Assembly: GCF_001426565.1 (NCBI RefSeq)
Contig: NZ_LMFA01000001.1
Span: forward strand, 333,287 to 397,286
Direction: 5' to 3'
Source: Rhizobium sp. Root482
GTDB lineage: Bacteria; Pseudomonadota; Alphaproteobacteria; Rhizobiales; Rhizobiaceae
DNA: 64,000 nucleotides
Each line of letters starts with the position of its first letter. Within the stretch, counting starts at the first letter, position 1. Positions 52,259 through 61,711 of this stretch are shown piece by piece. Both the position numbers and the translations under genes were made by a program. Under the pieces are notes generated by a model. The model made no database searches. It was not told the origin of the DNA and saw only the letters and a program-made list of their open reading frames with translations.

Positions 52259-53176
52259 TCAGTAGCGAATGCGCGGATCGAGAGCGACATAGAGAAGGTC
52301 GATCGCGATGTTGACGATGAAAATGGCGATGGCCGTCACGAGGATCGTCGATTGCACGACGGCGAAGTCGCGCTGGATGATCGAGTCGATCATCAGCTTG
52401 CCGATCCCCGGCCAGCCGAAAATCGTTTCGACGACGACCGCGCCGTTGATGAGGCCGGTTGTGAGATCGCCGGCGACGGTGATGACCGGCAGCAGGGAGT
52501 TCCTGAGCGCATGACCGAAGATGATCCGGCGTCGCTTCATGCCCTTGGCACGCGCCGTCTTGATATAGGGGGAGGCGAGCACGGAGATCATCGTGCCGCG
52601 CACCACCTGCACCAGAAGGCCGAACGGGCGAAGCATCAGCACGACGATCGGCATGATCCAGTGCAGCGCCGTACCCGTGCCGGAGGTGGGAAGCATACCG
52701 AAGCCGACGGCAAAGACGAGAATGCCGACGATCGCGATCCAGAAATCGGGCGTGCTGGCGCCGGCCAGCGATATCAGGCTGACGGCGCGGTCGAACAGGC
52801 TTCCCGGGCGGGCTGCGGCCAGCGCGCCGAAGATCACGGCAAGCGTCGTCGAGAGCGTGATGGCAACGAAGGCAAGCTTCAGGGTTGCCGGGAACGCCTC
52901 GAGCGCCACCTCGATCGCCGAGCGGTTCTGGCGCAACGACTGGCCGAAGTCCAGGGAAAGGAGGTTTTGCAGATAGTCCAGGAACTGCACGTGGATCGGC
53001 TGGTCCAGGCCGTTCAGCCGTGCAAAGGCTTCGCGAGCCTCGAGGCTCGAGTCGAGAGGCAGATAGAGCGCCGACGGGTCACCGGTCAGGCGCGTGAGGA
53101 AAAAGACAAGTGTCAGCAGACCGATCACGGAAATTGCACTGTGATATGTCCGCCGACCGATATAGCCGAGCATCAT
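52259..53176 (-). CDS. Dipeptide-type ABC transporter permease (DppB family)
   Basis: A 305-residue membrane protein with six transmembrane segments. DppB features are FFLTRLTGDPSALYLP, LDFGQSLRQNRSAIEV, YIKTARAKGMKRRRIIFGHAL (coupling loop) and ETIFGWPGIGKLMIDSIIQRDF. It pairs with the DppC-type protein. It follows the binding protein gene after a 75-bp gap with a strong stem-loop. Confidence 0.9.
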   Translation of the reverse strand: MMLGYIGRRTYHSAISVIGLLTLVFFLTRLTGDPSALYLPLDSSLEAREAFARLNGLDQPIHVQFLDYLQNLLSLDFGQSLRQNRSAIEVALEAFPATLKLAFVAITLSTTLAVIFGALAAARPGSLFDRAVSLISLAGASTPDFWIAIVGILVFAVGFGMLPTSGTGTALHWIMPIVVLMLRPFGLLVQVVRGTMISVLASPYIKTARAKGMKRRRIIFGHALRNSLLPVITVAGDLTTGLINGAVVVETIFGWPGIGKLMIDSIIQRDFAVVQSTILVTAIAIFIVNIAIDLLYVALDPRIRY

Positions 53177-53204
53177 GCGGAGCCTCTGAATTCATCTGGA
53201 GTGC

Positions 53205-53237
53205 ATGCGAGCGCGGAACTCGGTTCCGCGCTCGCAT
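53205..53237 (-). terminator. Strong stem-loop between binding protein and permease genes
   Basis: A perfect 15-bp stem (53205-53219 with 53223-53237) has a 3-nt loop. It lies 15 bp after the binding protein stop on the minus strand. There is no T-tract, which suggests mRNA stabilisation or partial attenuation between the two genes. Confidence 0.7.
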
Positions 53238-53251
53238 TTCGTCGTTTTGAC

Positions 53252-54760
53252 TCAGTTCTTGAGGCCGATATTTGCAAGCGGGATTTCGCTGTTGGTCGTG
53301 ATATCCGGCTTCCAGTCGAGACGTGTTCCTACCCGTGTATAGCCAATCATGTGGAACATCGGAATGTCGACAGCAAGGTCATCGTGAACCTTGTTGAAGA
53401 TCGCCTTGAACTTTGCAGTGCGGTCCTCACCGGTCGCGGCCATGGCATCGGCGACTTCCTTGTCGAGCGCGACATCGTCCATGGTCGAATAGCTGCCTGC
53501 CGAACTGTAGAAAATCGGGATCGTGAACGCCGCGTCACCCTTATTGTTGTCATGCATCATCTGCAGGAGGTTCGGCCCACGCCCTTCCGGGAAAGGCTTC
53601 TGCAGGTAGCGCAGCCAGTCGTTCACATCGAGCATTGTGAGCTTCACGTTGAGGCCGACATCCTGCCACATGGCCATCATGGCTTCCATGGCTTCGGCGC
53701 CGTTCGGATAGATGCCGTTGCGACCGATCAGTTCGATCTCGGTATCGACCGGGACACCCGCGGCCTTGGCTTCGGCGATCAGCGCGCGCGCCTTTTCGGC
53801 ATCGAAGGCCCAAGGTGCCAGCGTGTCGTCATGACCATTGATGCCCTTGACCGCCATCTGCGAGGCGCGCTGAGCATCCGCGCCGAACAACTGGGCGAGG
53901 CCCTCCCAATCGATGGCGAGGTTCAGCGCCTTGCGGATCCGGACGTCATCGAGGGGTGCGAAGCCGGCATCGATGCGGATTGCGGTGGTTTCGGAATTCA
54001 GATAGGCGAAATCCGTTTCCGGATTGGTCGCATCCTGGATCGCGATGGACGGCGTCAGGTCGGCCTCGCCGGTTTCCACCATGGCCGCGCGGATCGAGGA
54101 TTCCGGACGCCACACATAGCTGGCCTTGGTGATGGACGGCTTCTCGCCCCAGTAACCGTCGAAGGCCTCCAGAACAACGGTTTGCTGCGTAAAGCTCGAA
54201 AGCTTGAATGGCCCCGTGCCGACCGGGTCGTTGACGGCCTTGTCGGCCGGCGTGTTCGGCGAGACGACCATGATCACGCTCAAGAGCGTCGGCAGAATGG
54301 GCTGGGGCTTATCCGACTTGATTTCCACGGTATGGTCATCGACCGCGGTGACGGTGAGCTTGGCATCGCCGAACTTGGCCATGTTGCTGCATGTTACCTT
54401 GCCGCTCGTCATGCGTTCGATCGAGAACTTGACCGCCTTCGCGTCGAACGCGGCGCCGTCCTGGAATTTCACGCCCTCGCGCAGTTTGATCTGCCAGGTA
54501 TTCGGGTCGGTCTGCGTCCATTCGGTCGCAAGGCCCGCCGTCGGCTGACCGCTGGCCGGATCGATAATGGTCAGCGGTTCGACGACATTGCGGCTCAGGA
54601 TTTGGCCGACATTGGTGATGATCGTGCCGCAGGGTTCGAGATTTGCCGGCTGTTCCGACAAAACGATGTTGACTTCGGCGGCATTCTGCGCGGCGGCCGA
54701 ACCGGTCCAGCCGGCAATCGCGACAGCCCCGGCGATAATGCGAATAGACGTCCTTCTCAT
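53252..54760 (-). CDS. Dipeptide-type ABC transporter substrate-binding protein
   Basis: A 502-residue periplasmic protein of family 5 binding proteins. The signal peptide (RIIAGAVAIAGWTGSAAA) is followed by VNIVLSEQPANLEPCGTI, LATEWTQTDPNTWQIKLREG (the family signature region), ALNLAIDWEGLAQLFG and the C-terminal DIPMFHMIGYTRVGTRLDW. The family binds peptides but also opines, glycosides and sugar acids. The KdgD-like gene directly upstream argues that the ligand is more likely a sugar-acid type compound than a dipeptide. Confidence 0.88.
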   Translation of the reverse strand: MRRTSIRIIAGAVAIAGWTGSAAAQNAAEVNIVLSEQPANLEPCGTIITNVGQILSRNVVEPLTIIDPASGQPTAGLATEWTQTDPNTWQIKLREGVKFQDGAAFDAKAVKFSIERMTSGKVTCSNMAKFGDAKLTVTAVDDHTVEIKSDKPQPILPTLLSVIMVVSPNTPADKAVNDPVGTGPFKLSSFTQQTVVLEAFDGYWGEKPSITKASYVWRPESSIRAAMVETGEADLTPSIAIQDATNPETDFAYLNSETTAIRIDAGFAPLDDVRIRKALNLAIDWEGLAQLFGADAQRASQMAVKGINGHDDTLAPWAFDAEKARALIAEAKAAGVPVDTEIELIGRNGIYPNGAEAMEAMMAMWQDVGLNVKLTMLDVNDWLRYLQKPFPEGRGPNLLQMMHDNNKGDAAFTIPIFYSSAGSYSTMDDVALDKEVADAMAATGEDRTAKFKAIFNKVHDDLAVDIPMFHMIGYTRVGTRLDWKPDITTNSEIPLANIGLKN

Positions 54761-54796
54761 TGCATTCCTCCCAGATGAATTATGAAGATATGGAGA

Positions 54797-54820
54797 CTGG
54801 CGCCATCCTCCCGGCGCCAG
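54797..54820 (-). terminator. Stem-loop between the KdgD-like and binding protein genes
   Basis: CTGGCGCC (54797-54804) and GGCGCCAG (54813-54820) form an 8-bp perfect stem with an 8-nt loop in the 73-bp gap. No T-tract follows on the minus strand, so it is probably a processing or stabilising element within the operon. Confidence 0.5.
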
Positions 54821-54833
54821 CCCGGCTTTCTGC

Positions 54834-55757
<924 letters not shown>

Positions 55758-55779
55758 CTAGAATGGCGCCGGAAAATTC

Positions 55780-55789
55780 ATATGATGAC
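55780..55789. promoter_or_regulatory. ATATGATGAC element upstream of kdgD (first copy)
   Basis: The 10-mer ATATGATGAC overlaps the palindrome TCATATGA and lies 41 bp upstream of the KdgD-like gene start. The same 10-mer occurs at 56591-56600 upstream of the FadR-type regulator gene. Two copies at the two likely promoters of one operon suggest an operator for that regulator. Confidence 0.45.
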
Positions 55790-55801
55790 TTTTTCTTGTA
55801 G

Positions 55802-56554
55802 TCAACCGATGTCTTGGTCTTTTTTATCCTGCCTCCACGACGTCAGCGAGCGATATCGCTTGATACCGGTGACGAGATGGCGGCGCATGGCCTCCCGCGC
55901 CCGGTCCGGATCGCGCGCCAGAATGGCCTCGGCGATCTCCCGATGCTCGAGAAGGATGGGCTCGTCCCGGCTGGGCAGCGGATCCACTCCACCCATGACC
56001 GTGCGAAACTTCACGCGCGGGATCATGCGCCGGCCGATATGCTCGAGAAAGGTGCGGAAGCGCGCATTGTTCGTTGCCGTGGCGATTGCCATGTGGAACT
56101 GGAAGTCCGCCTCGTCCGTTGGCTTGCCTTCGGCGACAAGGTCCGCGAAGTGCTCGACCTGCGATACGATCTCGGCCTCTTGCGCCGGGGAACTCCTGAC
56201 TGCGGCGAGCGCCGCCGCCTCCACTTCAATGCCGATGCGAAGCTCAAGTTCCTCGATGATATCGGAGATCCGGTTCGTTTCCGCGGTAAAAAGCCTGAGC
56301 CCTGGATCGACCTGCCGCGGCCCGATCACGAACACACCAGACCCATGGCGGGATTCCACCATACCGTCGGCGCGCAGCGCGGCAATCGCCTCGCGCACCA
56401 CCGTCCGGCTGAAACCGAACTTGTCGACGAGAGCAGGCTCGGTCGGCAGTTTATCACCCGGCGCATAATAACCCGCCTCGATTTGTCCTCGTATCGCCTC
56501 TGCGACCTGAGACGATAGGGACGGGCGACCGCCCGCCTTCTTCACGCTGGGCAA
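55802..56554 (-). CDS. FadR/GntR-family transcriptional regulator
   Basis: A 250-residue protein. The N-terminal winged HTH (AIRGQIEAGYYAPGDKLPTE, FGFSRTVVREAIAALRADGM, ESRHGSGVFV) is typical of FadR-type GntR regulators, followed by an FCD domain from about 100 to 235 with FQFHMAIA and ILARDPDRAREAMRRHL. It is first in the minus-strand operon KdgD-DppABC-DF and probably represses it until a sugar-acid effector binds. A 10-mer is shared by its own and the kdgD upstream regions. Confidence 0.85.
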   Translation of the reverse strand: MPSVKKAGGRPSLSSQVAEAIRGQIEAGYYAPGDKLPTEPALVDKFGFSRTVVREAIAALRADGMVESRHGSGVFVIGPRQVDPGLRLFTAETNRISDIIEELELRIGIEVEAAALAAVRSSPAQEAEIVSQVEHFADLVAEGKPTDEADFQFHMAIATATNNARFRTFLEHIGRRMIPRVKFRTVMGGVDPLPSRDEPILLEHREIAEAILARDPDRAREAMRRHLVTGIKRYRSLTSWRQDKKDQDIG

Positions 56555-56590
56555 AGCAAACTCTCCACACCTGCTTGGACCGGAGTCATA

Positions 56591-56600
56591 ATATGATGAC
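56591..56600. promoter_or_regulatory. ATATGATGAC element upstream of the regulator gene (second copy)
   Basis: Second copy of the 10-mer, here within TCATAATATGATGA, 37 bp upstream of the FadR-type regulator start. It supports self-control together with the copy at 55780. Confidence 0.45.
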
Positions 56601-56886
56601 CACCATCAATTCCATAGCATCTTATGGGATTAGCGACAGCGGGTACAGGGCTGGCACAAAAAATCATCGCCGATCCACTGCCGGCGGCGCGCCGAGCGCC
56701 GCTCCAATATCGGCTTTATTCCGAAATGGATTGTTTTGTCGCAGCCAAAGCCCTGGCTGCGCCGATCCGGCGCATCGAAGGCTGCGTGCATGCCTGGCCG
56801 CCGTCAGGGAATCTCTTGCGACCGAAATGCCGGGCGCGAAGCAGAAGTCCCAACCTCCGGGACTTCTGCTGATCGCGGGCGGATCT
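56601..56886. other. Intergenic region between regulator and binding protein gene
   Basis: About 285 bp with no convincing gene. Short frames here lack family features. It holds the regulator promoter on one side and the stem-loop at 56840-56870 on the other. Confidence 0.45.
56840..56870 (-). terminator. Stem-loop after the amino-acid binding protein gene
   Basis: A perfect 12-bp stem (56840-56851 with 56859-56870) with a 7-nt loop lies 16 bp beyond the stop at 56887 on the minus strand. No T-tract follows. It probably ends or protects the binding protein transcript. Confidence 0.6.
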
Positions 56887-57711
56887 TTAGCCGCCGAAGC
56901 CGAAGCCGATCGGCATGTCTTCGAGGGTAATGCCGGAGGGCTCCAGGCTCTTGACGATCCAGGTCTGGTTGTTGCCGATGCGGCGATTATATTCGGCCCA
57001 GGCCGAGACAAAGCTCTTGAAGGTTTCGTCTGCTGAATAGTTGAGCGCGATGACCGACGGGGTGGACAGAACCGGCGTCGGAACTTTGACTTCGCCGATG
57101 CCGGGAGCCTTCTTGGCGATGACGAGGCCGTTCAGCATCGTGTTGACGAGGCCGTCGGCCTTGCCGGTGGTCACGGCGACGATCGCCTCGTCACGCGTCT
57201 TGAAGCGCAGGATATTGGCCTTCGGCAGATATTGCTGGGTGATCAGGTCCTGTGCCGAACCCATGTCGACCGCAAATGTGTATTTCGGGTCGTTCAGTTC
57301 ACCCCAGGTTTTGTTATCGACCTCCTCCTTGGAGGAAACGATGACGAAGCTGTTGTAATAGGTCGGCGCGGAGAACGACACCGACATGGCCCGCACAGGG
57401 GTCGCGGTCACCGCAAACGCCATATCGACCTTGCCGCTCTGGACGTCGAGGATCGCATTCGCCCAACTGGATTCGACGATTTCGAGCTTAACGTCCAGCG
57501 TCTTGGCGATATCCTTCGCCATTTCGATGGCAAAGCCCTGCCATTCATTGCTGCGGACGTCCTTGTTGAAATACGGGACCTCATTCAGGATGGCCGGGAC
57601 GCGCAGAACGCCCCGCGCCCGGATGTCGTCGATCGTACCGGCAGATGCCGATGTTCCGAGCAGAGACATGGCAACGACGGCTGCACCACATAGGCTTGTA
57701 AAAAGTTTCAT
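56887..57711 (-). CDS. Amino-acid ABC transporter substrate-binding protein, orphan
   Basis: A 274-residue periplasmic protein of family 3. The signal peptide (FTSLCGAAVVAMSLLGTSASA) is followed by GTIDDIRARGVLRVPAILNE, the family-3 strand VKLEIVESSWANAILDVQSGKVDMAF, and VAVDMGSAQDL. The ligand is likely an amino acid or similar amine. No permease or ATPase gene is next to it; a stem-loop ends the transcript. It lies 159 bp after the LysR gene on the same strand and may serve the oxidation operon on the other strand. Confidence 0.85.
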   Translation of the reverse strand: MKLFTSLCGAAVVAMSLLGTSASAGTIDDIRARGVLRVPAILNEVPYFNKDVRSNEWQGFAIEMAKDIAKTLDVKLEIVESSWANAILDVQSGKVDMAFAVTATPVRAMSVSFSAPTYYNSFVIVSSKEEVDNKTWGELNDPKYTFAVDMGSAQDLITQQYLPKANILRFKTRDEAIVAVTTGKADGLVNTMLNGLVIAKKAPGIGEVKVPTPVLSTPSVIALNYSADETFKSFVSAWAEYNRRIGNNQTWIVKSLEPSGITLEDMPIGFGFGG

Positions 57712-57870
57712 TGTTCAGGACCTCCTAAGTTCCCCGGTCTTCTTTGCGTTCACAAGATCCCGGACGACCAAGCGTCCGAGCCTCATGCCACCATCAGCCT
57801 ATTCCGTAATCGACCGTGAACAATGCTAGAGACCGCGACGCCCTTATCTCATTTTTTGTATGTCGGACGT

Positions 57871-58800
57871 TCACAGGGCCATCTGGGCAAGTTCGCCGGC
57901 AGGCGGCGGGTCCAGCACCGTTCCGACCAGTTCGCGCTGGCAATCCTCGTAGAGCTGCTGCACCGCAGGGTGCTTCTGAAGGAAGCCGGCCGTGCCGAAA
58001 TAGACCCGCACCTCCGGCAGGTTCGACAGTTTCACGCTGCGGATTGCTGTCTCACCCGGCTGCACGCACCAGGACGGGATGATCGAGAAGCCGAGTTCCT
58101 CCTCCACACAGCGCATGACACTGGAACTGCCTGAAGTGGAAATTGCCGGCTGCACGATGGCGCCGTTGCGTCCGAGGAAGTCGACCGCGAAATTCCGGAG
58201 CGTCTGGCCCGGCTCGTAGGTAATGAAGGGCCGCCCTTCAACCCATTCCGGAATGTCCTTCTGGGACGGAGGTTCGCCCCAGGAATGGGGGTAAACGAAA
58301 CTCAGGCGATAACTGCCGAGCAGCCGCTGCGGCACGACCGGGTCGCCGAAATAGCGCTCCGAGATGCAGACGTCGAGGCTGCCGTTCTTGACGAGTTCGG
58401 CAAGCACGGTGTCGCGCTCGTAGACGGCGAACTCCATATCCGGAAAGCGCTCCCGGAAGGCGGCCAGCACGCGCGGAAAGAGATAGAAGAAGATCGCCTG
58501 CGGCATGCCCACCCTCAAGGACGAGCGCTGACTTTCGATGAGCTTGCTCAGCCGCTCCAGCATGATGTCCAGCTCGGGATGCAACAGATTGTAAAGAGCG
58601 CGCCCGCGGGGCGTGAGGGCAATGCGTTTGGCGCCCTGCTCGGAATCGATCAGTTTGCCCGCCAGCAGTTGCTCCAGACGCCGCACATGATTGGCGGCCG
58701 ACTGGTAGCTGAGGTTGAGTTCGCGTGCGGCGCCGGAAAATGAGCCGTGCCGGGCGACCTGGTAGAACGTCTGGATGAGTGTGAGGCTGATCTGCGCCAT
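57871..58800 (-). CDS. LysR-family transcriptional regulator of the oxidation operon
   Basis: A 309-residue protein. The HTH lies in LIQTFYQVARHGSFSGAAREL and QSAANHVRRLEQLLAGKLI near the N-terminus, with a LysR effector domain after residue 90 (LRVGMPQAIFFYLFPRVLA, LDVCISERYF). It is divergent from the flavoprotein operon at 58928 with a 127-bp intergenic region, so it most likely controls that operon and perhaps the binding protein gene downstream of itself. Confidence 0.88.
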   Translation of the reverse strand: MAQISLTLIQTFYQVARHGSFSGAARELNLSYQSAANHVRRLEQLLAGKLIDSEQGAKRIALTPRGRALYNLLHPELDIMLERLSKLIESQRSSLRVGMPQAIFFYLFPRVLAAFRERFPDMEFAVYERDTVLAELVKNGSLDVCISERYFGDPVVPQRLLGSYRLSFVYPHSWGEPPSQKDIPEWVEGRPFITYEPGQTLRNFAVDFLGRNGAIVQPAISTSGSSSVMRCVEEELGFSIIPSWCVQPGETAIRSVKLSNLPEVRVYFGTAGFLQKHPAVQQLYEDCQRELVGTVLDPPPAGELAQMAL

Positions 58801-58927
58801 AGGGTCTTCTTTCGCCTTTTCTCAGGAATAGGGAACCTCGGCGGAGGAACCGATACAAAAATCATGGGCAGGCAAGGCCGTCATCTTGTATCGACGGGAC
58901 ACCCTGCCCGCCACCAATATTCATCTC

Positions 58928-60121
58928 ATGAAATCGATCCGTTTACATGAGATATCCGGCTCGCCACCGTCCACGGCGATCGTCATCGGCTCCGGCATCG
59001 TCGGAGCGGCCACCGCCTATTATCTCGGCAAGCGCGGCGTGGCGGTACATCTGCTCGAGGCCACCGCGCCGGCAGCCGAGGCCTCGGGCGCAGCCGACGG
59101 TGCCGTTTCCGTTGCCAGCAAGCGGCCCGGCACGATGATGACCGCTGCCCTGCGTGGCGTAGCTCTCTACCGGGACCTCGCGCGCGATGGATTGCTCGCC
59201 GACCTCTACAAGACCCGCTCGACCTTCATCATCGCCGCGAGCCAGGCGGAATGCGAACTGCTGGAAAAACATCGCGAAGCGCTGCTGGACGCGGGCGTGA
59301 AGGCCGTGGCGTTGTCCCGGCAGGCCCTCCAAAAACGCTTCCAGGTTCTTTCTCCCAACGCGCTGATGGGCGTCGAGGTCCACGACGAGGGCCACGCGAT
59401 CGGCTATGAGATCGTTCATCGGCTGGTGAAGGCTTCCGGCGCTTTCGTACATCGTGACACGCCTGTCCGCGAATTCGTCGAGGCCGGCGGCCGTGTCGCC
59501 GGTGTCGTCACCCCGAAGGGCGTCATGACGGCGGATGCCATGGTGATTGCCGCCGGCGGCGGGTCGGCAAACCTGCTTAATCTGGACAATGTCCTCATCC
59601 CGCGCAAGGGACAGCTTCTCGTTACCGAACGTGCCCCGGCGCTCAACCGGGCCATGCCGGGGGCGATCATGTCGGGTCGCTACCTGCTCAGTAAGGGCAG
59701 CCAGAAGGGCACCGGCGCGCTCCCGTCCCGTGGCCTCGGCCTCGTCATCGACCCGTTGCGGACCGGCCAGTTCCTGATCGGCGGGACACGCGAGGACTTC
59801 GGCGACCGGCAGACTAACGACATCGACGCCGTCAGGCGCATCCTTCTGGCTGCGGTCGACCTGGTGCCCGGCCTTGCAGACGTCCGGTTGCTGCGCAGTT
59901 TTGCCGGCGTCCGCACCGCCGTCATCGACGGACTGCCGCTCATCGGCCGCCTGCCGGGGCGCGAAAACGCCTATGTGGCAACGGGTTTTGAGGGCGACGG
60001 CATCTGCCTTGGCCCGCTCACAGGAAAGACGATCGCCCAAATGATCTGCGGCGAGACACCCGAATTCGATCTTTCCGATTTCGACCCGGCCCGTTTCATG
60101 GCCGGCAAGGTTGCCGCATGA
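58928..60121 (+). CDS. FAD-dependent amino/imino-acid dehydrogenase, beta-type subunit (DadA family)
   Basis: A 397-residue DAO-family flavoprotein. The dinucleotide-binding motif is AIVIGSGIVGAATAYYLGKRG near the N-terminus; LGLVIDPLRTGQFLIGGTRE and the C-terminal ENAYVATGFEGDGICLGPLTG are typical of the catalytic subunits of heterotrimeric D-hydroxyproline or opine dehydrogenases (LhpB, OoxB, HcnC). It should oxidise a D-amino or cyclic imino acid to the imine. The start at 58928 is chosen over 58886, which lacks similarity. It overlaps the ferredoxin-like gene by 4 bp. Confidence 0.85.
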   Translation: MKSIRLHEISGSPPSTAIVIGSGIVGAATAYYLGKRGVAVHLLEATAPAAEASGAADGAVSVASKRPGTMMTAALRGVALYRDLARDGLLADLYKTRSTFIIAASQAECELLEKHREALLDAGVKAVALSRQALQKRFQVLSPNALMGVEVHDEGHAIGYEIVHRLVKASGAFVHRDTPVREFVEAGGRVAGVVTPKGVMTADAMVIAAGGGSANLLNLDNVLIPRKGQLLVTERAPALNRAMPGAIMSGRYLLSKGSQKGTGALPSRGLGLVIDPLRTGQFLIGGTREDFGDRQTNDIDAVRRILLAAVDLVPGLADVRLLRSFAGVRTAVIDGLPLIGRLPGRENAYVATGFEGDGICLGPLTGKTIAQMICGETPEFDLSDFDPARFMAGKVAA

Positions 60122-60366
60122 ACAGTTTTCGCTTCCTTTCCAAAAACATCCCCTTCAACGAGGGCGAAAGCATTGCCGCCGCTCTTGAAGCCGCTGGCAT
60201 TCGGCAGTTCGGCAGGGACGCTGTCGGTCACGAGATTCGTTATTTTTGCGGCATCGGCGCCTGCCAATGCTGCCTTGTCCGCATCGACGGCGTCATCCGC
60301 GAAGCCTGCGTGACGCCGGCCCGCGCCGGGGCGCATATCGAGCTGGTGGGAGCGGATCATGAATGA
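60118..60366 (+). CDS. [2Fe-2S] ferredoxin-like subunit of the dehydrogenase
   Basis: An 82-residue protein with cysteines 44, 49, 52 and 64 in the order C-x4-C-x2-C-x11-C (RYFCGIGACQCCLVRIDG and REACVTPA), the binding pattern of the small subunits of HcnA/OoxA-type and LhpF-type dehydrogenases. It carries electrons between the flavin subunits. An extra Cys51 lies next to the third ligand. The start overlaps the upstream gene (ATGA) and the end overlaps the next by 8 bp, so the three subunits are made together. Confidence 0.88.
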   Translation: MNSFRFLSKNIPFNEGESIAAALEAAGIRQFGRDAVGHEIRYFCGIGACQCCLVRIDGVIREACVTPARAGAHIELVGADHE

Positions 60367-61702
60367 GCGTGACGTCATCGTGATCGGCGGCGGCCCTGCC
60401 GGGATGGCGGCAGCGATCGAAGCCGCACTCGCTGGCCTGTCAGTCGATCTCGTCGAGCAACGCCCGACGCTCGGCGGCGCCATCTATCGGCAGCAGGCAG
60501 ATGGCGGCACCTCACCCGTGCAATCGAAGATGGCGCGCCAACGGTTTGCAAGGCTCTCCACGGCTCTCGCGGGTATATCGGCCAATATGCGCTTCTCCTC
60601 GGTCTTCCTTGGGCTTGATGCCGATGGTTTCGTGCTCATCGAGAACCGGCAAATCGGGCGGATCGAGCTGATCCGCAGCCGTGCCATCATCGTGGCGACC
60701 GGTGCCGTCGAACGGATATTGCCGCGCCCGGGTTCGGAACTGCCCGGCGTTTCCACCGCCGGCGGTCTGCAGGTCATGCTGAAGGAGACCAGCCGCGCGC
60801 CGCAGGGCCGCGTGCTGCTCGCCGGCAACGGCCCGCTGCTTCTCGCCGTCGCCGCCCAGTTGATCCGTCTTGGCAATCCGCCAGCCGGGATCGTCGAAGC
60901 CGGCGATCCCTTACGCGCCGCCGCCCTTTCCAATGTCGGGCTTCTGTCTCACCCTGCCTTGCTGGCGGAGGCTGCAGTCTATCTGAAGGATATCTACCGG
61001 GCCGGCACGCCGTGGTTCAGAGGCACGCGCCTCACCCGGATCGAGAAAGTGGATGGCGCCCTGCAGGCAACGCTTTGCGATCGGCACGATGCCGTCAGAA
61101 CAATCCTGGTCGACCGAATAGGACTGCACGACGGAATCCAATCCAACCGGATCGGCCTCCCCGCCGAGCAAACGCGAACAGGCAGCGCGCCGGTCGTCGT
61201 CAGGGCCGGCGATTGCCGCGAGGCGCTCGGCGCCGTTGCTGCCGAAGCGGACGGGCGACGCGCCGGATTGCTTGCGGTCTCATTGCTTTCCGGCATCGCC
61301 ACGGACATCAGCGTTGCCGAAAGAGCAATCGCCCGCCAGCGCCAGGCCCAGGCACTGATCACCCGGAGCTTCATGCCGGTGGCCGGTGGCTCACATCTTG
61401 CGTCGCTGCCGGACGAGACCCTTCTGTGCCGTTGCGAAGGCCGCACTGTTGGCGATCTGCGGCAGCTACTGGATCGCCCGGACCCGATTTCCGACCGCGA
61501 AATCAAGCACAATGGGCGCTTTGCCATGGGCCTTTGCCAGGGCCGCTTCTGTGCCTCGAACGTCGCCGAACTCGTCGCCCTCCTGCGTCCCGACGCGTCC
61601 AAACCCACACCCGACGGCCTGACCGGTCAGCGCTGGCCGATCAGACCCGTTTCCATCGGCGCCCTAACCCGGGCCGCCCCCGAAGACAATTGTGAAGACT
61701 AA
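60359..61702 (+). CDS. FAD/NAD-binding subunit with BFD-like iron-sulfur domain
   Basis: A 447-residue protein. The N-terminal FAD-binding motif is VIVIGGGPAGMAAAIEAAL; VATGAVERILPRPGSELPG and RVLLAGNGPLLLAVAAQLIR mark the second dinucleotide fold. The C-terminal domain has LLCRCEGRTVGDLRQLL and GLCQGRFCASN, a four-cysteine BFD-type [2Fe-2S] site. This is the alpha-type subunit of LhpE/OoxA/HcnB dehydrogenases, which passes electrons on to the respiratory chain. It is followed after 9 bp by the aldehyde dehydrogenase gene. Confidence 0.87.
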   Translation: MNERDVIVIGGGPAGMAAAIEAALAGLSVDLVEQRPTLGGAIYRQQADGGTSPVQSKMARQRFARLSTALAGISANMRFSSVFLGLDADGFVLIENRQIGRIELIRSRAIIVATGAVERILPRPGSELPGVSTAGGLQVMLKETSRAPQGRVLLAGNGPLLLAVAAQLIRLGNPPAGIVEAGDPLRAAALSNVGLLSHPALLAEAAVYLKDIYRAGTPWFRGTRLTRIEKVDGALQATLCDRHDAVRTILVDRIGLHDGIQSNRIGLPAEQTRTGSAPVVVRAGDCREALGAVAAEADGRRAGLLAVSLLSGIATDISVAERAIARQRQAQALITRSFMPVAGGSHLASLPDETLLCRCEGRTVGDLRQLLDRPDPISDREIKHNGRFAMGLCQGRFCASNVAELVALLRPDASKPTPDGLTGQRWPIRPVSIGALTRAAPEDNCED

Positions 61703-61711
61703 GAGGTTCCC

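Noticed and set aside
51315..54778. Long plus-strand frames opposite the ABC transporter operon
   Set aside because: Low-complexity Arg/Asp/Gly/His-rich translation with no domain; the minus-strand genes have clear family motifs.
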